From: Hirudinaria manillensis
Taxonomy: Eukaryota > Annelida > Clitellata > Hirudinida > Hirudinidae
NCBI GenBank assembly: GCA_034509925.1
Contig: CM067538.1
Span: 3,912,501 to 3,976,500, forward strand
DNA length: 64,000 nt
Direction of reading: 5' to 3'
Shown: positions 58,825-64,000 of the stretch, piece after piece
Layout: every line of letters starts with the position of its first letter
Numbering within the stretch: position 1 is the first letter of the stretch
Position numbers and translations under genes: made by a program
Notes under the pieces: model-generated
What the model saw: the letters and a program-made list of their open reading frames with translations, nothing else
Told to the model about the DNA's origin: nothing
Database searches by the model: none

Positions 58825-59460
58825 TCAGGTCTTGATTTTTTGTTTCCATTCTGATGCAAGATCTTCCATTTGGTTGTGGATTATTTCTCGCATGACTTCC
58901 TTGTAGCTTTTGCCTCCCTGATGAACACTTTTGTTCTTATAAGACTGTCTTCTTCTCTTCAACTCTCTCTCCTCAGCCATCAACTCAAGTTTTGATAGAG
59001 GTTGTTGAAAACTTTTGACTTCATCAGAAAATGTGCAGAACTCGGTTGACATTTTGTGAAAAGGACGTTTTGATGATGCAACAGAAACACAGTAATCATA
59101 CATTTTCAATCTTTGTTGTGGACTCAATTCAATTAGGCTTCTTTTTGTAGTTAAAGGAAGGTCTTCTTCTGGAATCATCAAAATTTGACTCTGAATTTCC
59201 TTTGGAATGTTCAGTTGAACGACATCGGTTGCTTTTTCATAAAAAAAATGTGAGCTTTCTTCCTCAGTTATTTCCATGTCAGTGTACCCCTTACATCTAT
59301 AGAAACATTTATGCTCATGTTTTTCTAAAGAAGTTGATGGCACAAAATGATGAGAATTTACATCACAAGATTTCAGATTTCCTCCTTGTTTAATGCTTTC
59401 TTCGGACCATGATATTTTGTTGAGAATGTCTGATACCCAATTACTCCCTTCTTTGTTCAT
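58825..59460 (-). CDS. SNRNP48: SNRNP48, U11/U12 snRNP 48 kDa protein
   Basis: A single exon of 211 residues from MNKEGSNWVSD to TGA. The CHHC zinc finger is C-D-V-N-S-H-H-F-V-P, then S-L-E-K-H-E-H-K-C and K-G-Y, as in U11-48K, where it contacts the U12-type 5' splice site. Then F-F-Y-E, a Q-R-L-K-M-Y-D-Y-C-V patch and the conserved basic block E-L-K-R-R-R-Q-S-Y-K-N-K-S-V-H, followed by K-S-Y-K-E-V-M-R-E-I-I. The vertebrate Arg/Ser-rich C-terminal tail is absent, so the protein is short. The gene implies a working minor spliceosome. It is divergent with the METTL26-like gene 1.6 kb away. Confidence 0.93.
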   Translation of the reverse strand: MNKEGSNWVSDILNKISWSEESIKQGGNLKSCDVNSHHFVPSTSLEKHEHKCFYRCKGYTDMEITEEESSHFFYEKATDVVQLNIPKEIQSQILMIPEEDLPLTTKRSLIELSPQQRLKMYDYCVSVASSKRPFHKMSTEFCTFSDEVKSFQQPLSKLELMAEERELKRRRQSYKNKSVHQGGKSYKEVMREIIHNQMEDLASEWKQKIKT

Positions 59461-61052
59461 GGTTTCTTTTCCAATACTAATTTCTAATTATTTAATGTTT
59501 AAAAAAATATTAATAAAACAAATTATTCAGTTTACAACTAGCTTTAAGAAGACAACTTTGCAATATCACAAAGGCAGATTATTCCCACAATTAACAATCT
59601 ACGAAGTAATTTACGAACCTAATAACAATCAGAACCAAAGAATAAACTACTTGCAAATTTTTTAAGAATATGGCAGATGACTAAATAATTAATAATTTAT
59701 TTTATCACTTTAAATAATGTGGTTGACACAGAATATTTTAAAGATTTCTAATTGTAAGCTAACCAAAAGATATACACATCGATGCTAAATTAGCTCAAGT
59801 CAACATTGTGACATTGTAATTACATGTAATTCCAAAAATATTAGTTCAAAAACCTTTTTATTAACATTTGAACTTTGTTTAAAATTAATGGCGTAGTAAC
59901 AATATATTCTTTAAAATGTTAGGGAATATATTGAATTATATTTGCTCTCAAAACGAAAAAAGTTAAATTGAGTTAAATACACCAATTACATTGAATAGAC
60001 AGAAGGGCCTATATCTTTCATAAATTAGGTTCAGCTCATAAGGGCTTTCATTTTTAATAAATAAGATTAAATTTTATTTATAGCTACTGAGACGCTTGTG
60101 ACTTGTCTAGATCACATTTGGTTAGATCAATAAAATTTGATTTTTTTCACATGTTTTGTGGTCTTTTTTATCCTGTTGCTGATAGACAATTTAACTGACG
60201 TGCCTTGTCATGTTGACTATTCCACTTCCTTGGTACAACTGGATGTGGCTTGAACGACAGATGTCTTCAGATGTGAAATTTACTTTTGGTTAAGGTTATT
60301 CCTGAAAGTTTCGACGCAATCATTTGCCAACATTGTCCAAATTTCAGTATTTTTTAAAACCAAACAAACATAAATTTATTCGACAATAACTAAGTAAAGA
60401 ACTAAATTAAAAATAGCCTGAACAGATTCACTTATGGGCTACCAAGTGTTAAATGGGAGTGTTGGCCAGATATATAATGATTTTGAACTATTTATGGATA
60501 GTTATGAAATTGGCTGATAATAGCGGATATATCAAAACAATTCATATCGACTGCCTAAGAGCCATAAAGGCGGCATCCATCGGCTGGAGACGGTTGCTAT
60601 CAGGTCTAGTCTACATTCCAGTGAGTGTGGCTCCTGCTAAAACTCTCTTTCGAACCTTGGCTCCCCGCCAAAATACATTTCCGCAAATTATATCATAAAT
60701 GATTATTTTAGCGTTGAAGCTTGTAAAATGTTTCGAGTTCTCAGCTTACAAAATGATTTTATTTACTTATTTCTGTTTTTGTTAAATTTGAAATAAAATC
60801 TTAGATATATGCTTTGACTTTCTAATAATTTTTTTAATGTCTAGGAGTGTTATCCTTTCTCGGTTATCTTAAGTAAGTGCTGATTTTGTTTGTGTTCTAA
60901 ATCTGTTCATTCGACTGTCCCCATGCAAAGTGCTTGTCGTCAAAAATGATAGGCCAAGTGCGTTGCTATTTATTTCATATTTTCACATTTGTATCACTTA
61001 GCATTATTATAATAATAAATGTTGTTGACAGTTTCGAAGTTTTGCCAGCAAT
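59461..61052. other. Divergent region between SNRNP48 and METTL26-like
   Basis: No gene supported; promoters of both genes are expected here. A less AT-rich patch near 60560-60680 has an open frame but no start or splice support. Confidence 0.5.
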
Positions 61053-62520
61053 ATGTCGAGCGCCTTTGACAGAAATAAAGATCCAATACTTAATGTGCTC
61101 AAGCAATTAGTTAACCCCTCTGAAAGAGTAACTGTCTTGGAAATTGCCTCAGGTTCTTTTGAATTTGTGGTTTAAGTATTTAGCTGAACGTTTGACTATT
61201 GGAAGGCATTTTTAAATCTCAATATCTATAAAAGAATTTCTGAGAAAACTTTTTGAATTTTTAGGATATGGATTACATGTTACATATTTTGCAAAACACT
61301 TTGACAACGTTGTGTGGCAACCAACAGAATGTGACAAGACTTGTATTTCATAGTAATTTCAAATGTTTATTGCAAATATAATCTAGATAACTGGATTAAT
61401 TTATTGTTTTTGTAGTGAATACCTATAAATCACATTGTCTTTTAAGTATATCAAATACAGTGAAAAAGACTGATCCTGCAAATTTCAAGATATTGAGGCC
61501 TTTGCATGTGGATGTCACAGAGGAAACAAAGAATTGGTTTCCAAAATCAGAAGAATGTTTTGATTATGTCTTGTGCATAAACATGACACATATTTCAAAA
61601 TGGGAAGCTACTATGGTTAAGTTTGTCTTGTAGATAAATTAAACTTGTTACTCAGAATGGAATGAATAGTTATAGTTGAATATGGTTTTTTCTGGAGAGA
61701 ACGTAAATGATCTTGAAATGAAATTTGCTTGTTGCTAGTTGCTTGAACTAAATAAGAAATTCAATTCAAGTCACTTTCATGGTCTAGTTTCAGCATGGTT
61801 CAGCAATATTGCCATAATGACGAAACTACCATTTATTTGAGGCTTTACATCAGAAAATGTGCTGCTTTGCCTAATATAAACTGACAATTAAAATAAATGT
61901 AAAGGAGAATACACATATATTAACTTTTATTAATTTTTAATTTACTTGCTTTTCCAGGGTCTGTTAAAAGGTGCAAGCTTTTATTTAAAACCTGGAGGTG
62001 CACTCATTATATATGGCGTGAGCTTTTTATGATGGTTGTCTAATGATGTCATCTATAAATGTTTTCAATTCTTTCAGCCTTTCATTGTTTATGGTGATTT
62101 CATTCATAAAAACAACATCAACTTTGATAAATATCTTAAAACTGAGTTAGTTGCCAATGCAGCCTTTCTGATTTGTTAAATGGCAATATTATCTATTTAT
62201 TAAAAAAAATTTGGAACTAAGAATATAATTTACACTTTGCAAAACACACTACATACCAGTTTATTTTTAAATTAGCAATGTTTTAATTTATTAAATTAAC
62301 TGATTTGTTCAATAGAGGTTATTTTATATTAGGAATACTGATTGGGGACTCAGAGAAGTTTCAGATCTAAGCAAGTTTGCAGAAGGAAGAGGACTAGCTC
62401 TTGAACAAATTGTTGGTTCAATTATTTTGTCGATCATGCTGTTGTTTTACTATATTATATTGATATTTGTAGTTCGATATGCCTAGCAACAACAAGATCC
62501 TATTATTCAGAAAACAGTGA
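61053..62520 (+). CDS. METTL26: METTL26-like (UPF0585) methyltransferase-fold protein
   Basis: Seven exons from MSSAFDRNKDPIL (ATG 61053) to TGA at 62520. Exon 1 ends V-L-E-I-A-S. Exon 2 (about 61265-61341) gives G-Y-G-L-H-V-T-Y-F-A-K-H-F, forming the SAM-binding loop. Its donor is taken at ACTT|GTATTT, because the later GT would introduce a stop. Exon 3 (about 61416-61614) has F-D-Y-V-L-C-I-N-M-T-H-I-S. Exon 4 has Y-L-K-P-G-G-A-L-I-I-Y-G and exon 5 P-F-I-V-Y-G-D-F. Exon 6 reads N-T-D-W-G-L-R-E-V-S-D-L, and the last exon D-M-P-S-N-N-K-I-L-L-F-R-K-Q. Length and order match the UPF0585 family. The substrate is unknown. Confidence 0.9.
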
Positions 62521-63407
62521 ATGACCATGACTCACATTAAAGTTTTGTAACAGCTTTGAAAATGGTGCTTAGGAATAGTGATGCATTTTATGGGTGATAT
62601 GAAATATACACACCGAGCTTTTATGATTTTGTTTAGACAAAAATAACCAGTTTCAGCTGAATCCTTGACTTTAGGAAGGGATTTGTCAGAATTTTAAATA
62701 ATTTCCTTGGAATTGACAAGACGTCATAAATATAAAATCAAATTTGCAGTAAGAAACAGGTGATGCCAAAAGAGCATGAATAGTTCACCTATTCCATAAT
62801 ATGGATTAGTTCATTAAATATGTTGAAGAGTGCTGGGCAGGATATAAATAATATGCTATTAGGAAAAAGGCATGATTTTTGCTTGCCACCCTGTAAAACT
62901 TTGGGCAATTTTGATTTTGTGAGATGGGGTAGAAATAGTTTGACTGAAAGTTGTAAAATTCTTTGGGGAACCAAGATATCTAGATTGATAATTGAGTTGA
63001 GTTAGTTTCGTGATGCCAATTAATTAAGCGATGCCTTTCTCCAGGCCCGCCTCGAACCACAGCTTTTCGGCTCCACCTGCCGAAATTAAACACCAGTCAC
63101 GGCTCGGCATTTAGTTCAGTGTTTCTGTTTTGCTTCATCACAGTTTGGTGAAGTGTTTCGTTCAGAGTGCACAGGTGACCTGTGCCAAAGAATTATGAAA
63201 ATTATTTTAGATTATTTAATTAAATTCTAGTTACATATATCCGTGATTTTTTGGACTAAAGGTGAAATTTATTGGAAGTTTACGTTATAAGTATTATGTA
63301 TTGCTTGCGGTCCCACTTTTGTGTCTAGTTCACATTTAATGTAAACATCATTGGTCGCAGCTGAGGATCTCGAGGGGAGAGTGGGAAAACCTCGCCATTT
63401 GAGAGAA
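62521..63407. other. Intergenic stretch and upstream region of the zinc-finger gene
   Basis: No gene in the first part. A less AT-rich patch at about 63035-63185 and the 63350-63400 stretch may be promoter and 5' UTR of the gene starting at 63408. Confidence 0.5.
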
Positions 63408-63946
63408 ATGTCTACCAAAGAAATTGACAAATGCTTGGATCCCTTAATAGGTTCCTGTTTATATTATGTACGTAATTCTCGCTTAATGGGCTGAAATACC
63501 TAAAAGTTTCACTAAAGCAATTTTCCAATGCACTCGCTTGAAATTTTTCTTTTGCAAACTTCTACTGTTATGTAAAGTAATTAGAAAATTTGGGTAATAG
63601 TGAAGAGTTTGTTTTTACGAGTTTTTTTGGATAATGTAAGTTTTATCAGTAATGATTAATGATAAAATGAGTTTTTATGTGAAAAAGTTGAAAAGTGCTG
63701 GAAAGTTGGAGAACAGAAAAGAAATATTGAGAATATTAAATGATTTCAAAATCTTAATGCAATGTTGGTAATTTTAGCTAGTTAATTCTGTTACTCTCAG
63801 GTCTTCAATATGTGAAAGAATTCTGTGATGGAGACCGTTTCTCATACTGGTGTGATCTGTGTGACATTGCTTGTGGTTCTGCCATCAATGATGTCATCCA
63901 TCATGCAACAACCAAGCATCACAGAACTAATTACATGGCTTGTTGA
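63408..63946 (+). CDS. 62-aa single zinc-finger (U1-type C2H2) microprotein
   Basis: Two exons: 63408-63450 and 63801-63946, together 189 bases, ending in TGA. The join (ATA G|GT CTT, acceptor TTACTCTCAG) creates D-P-L-I-G-L-Q-Y-V-K-E-F, a segment that precedes C2H2 fingers in multi-finger animal proteins. Then W-C-D-L-C-D-I-A-C-G follows, with histidines in D-V-I-H-H-A-T-T-K-H-H-R, a C-x2-C-x12-H-x5-H U1-like RNA/DNA-binding finger. It ends T-N-Y-M-A-C. A protein made of just one such unit is unusual; a longer form using another 3' exon beyond the window is possible. Confidence 0.7.
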
Positions 63947-64000
63947 TTTCACTGTTGAATAACAACCATCTAATAAGTGTCAATTAATGATTTTTTAAAG

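Noticed and set aside
60453..60698. 81-codon plus-strand frame in the METTL26 upstream region
   Set aside because: No family similarity, no splice or start context; likely chance in a less AT-rich patch.

Overview
This window comes from an AT-rich animal nuclear genome. The genes are split by short introns with GT-AG borders, start codons have no bacterial-type ribosome sites, and the gene set is metazoan: an innexin, a myosin regulatory light chain, CFAP20, Rab20-like, ZCCHC14/2-like and OTUD4-like genes, IST1, SLC35C2 and the minor-spliceosome protein SNRNP48. The innexin is of the invertebrate type, so a vertebrate is excluded. The phylum cannot be fixed from sequence reading alone.

Layout. 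Positions 1-12.8 kb are gene-poor, full of ATC/ATT triplet repeats, with the 3' tail of a LINE, a four-exon C-type lectin and a two-exon type II membrane protein. From 12.8 to 23.4 kb lie an unrecognised acidic/serine-rich protein, a multi-exon OTUD4-like deubiquitinase, a single-exon dual-specificity phosphatase and a single-exon innexin. From 24.9 to 35.8 kb lie SLC35C2, a Rab20-like GTPase, a non-muscle/smooth-type myosin regulatory light chain and the ESCRT-III factor IST1. From 36.9 to 40 kb is a repeat graveyard: a SINE/LINE-like tail inside a decayed Helitron, which sits inside a decayed Tc1/mariner transposase, followed by a broken copy of the APC/C subunit CDC23. From 40.8 to 52.3 kb lie a ZCCHC14/ZCCHC2-like gene and a type I DnaJ (DNAJA2-like) whose large intron 4 holds dead hAT and Tigger/pogo transposons. 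From 52.7 to 56.2 kb are two CFAP20 genes arranged head to head. From 57 kb to the end lie hAT-type short elements, SNRNP48, a METTL26-like gene and a 62-residue zinc-finger microprotein.

The genes form no operon or pathway; this is an ordinary housekeeping-rich eukaryotic stretch. Several neighbours are divergent pairs (SLC35C2/Rab20, ZCCHC14/DNAJA2, CFAP20/CFAP20, SNRNP48/METTL26). The most notable points are the head-to-head CFAP20 pair with identical intron positions, the nested transposons, the intron-bearing CDC23 pseudogene, the GC-AG intron in DNAJA2, and a stop-codon skew (13 TGA, 4 TAA, no TAG in 17 models). All exon joins were made by eye from splice-site consensus, reading phase and remembered family conservation; none was tested by alignment or RNA data.
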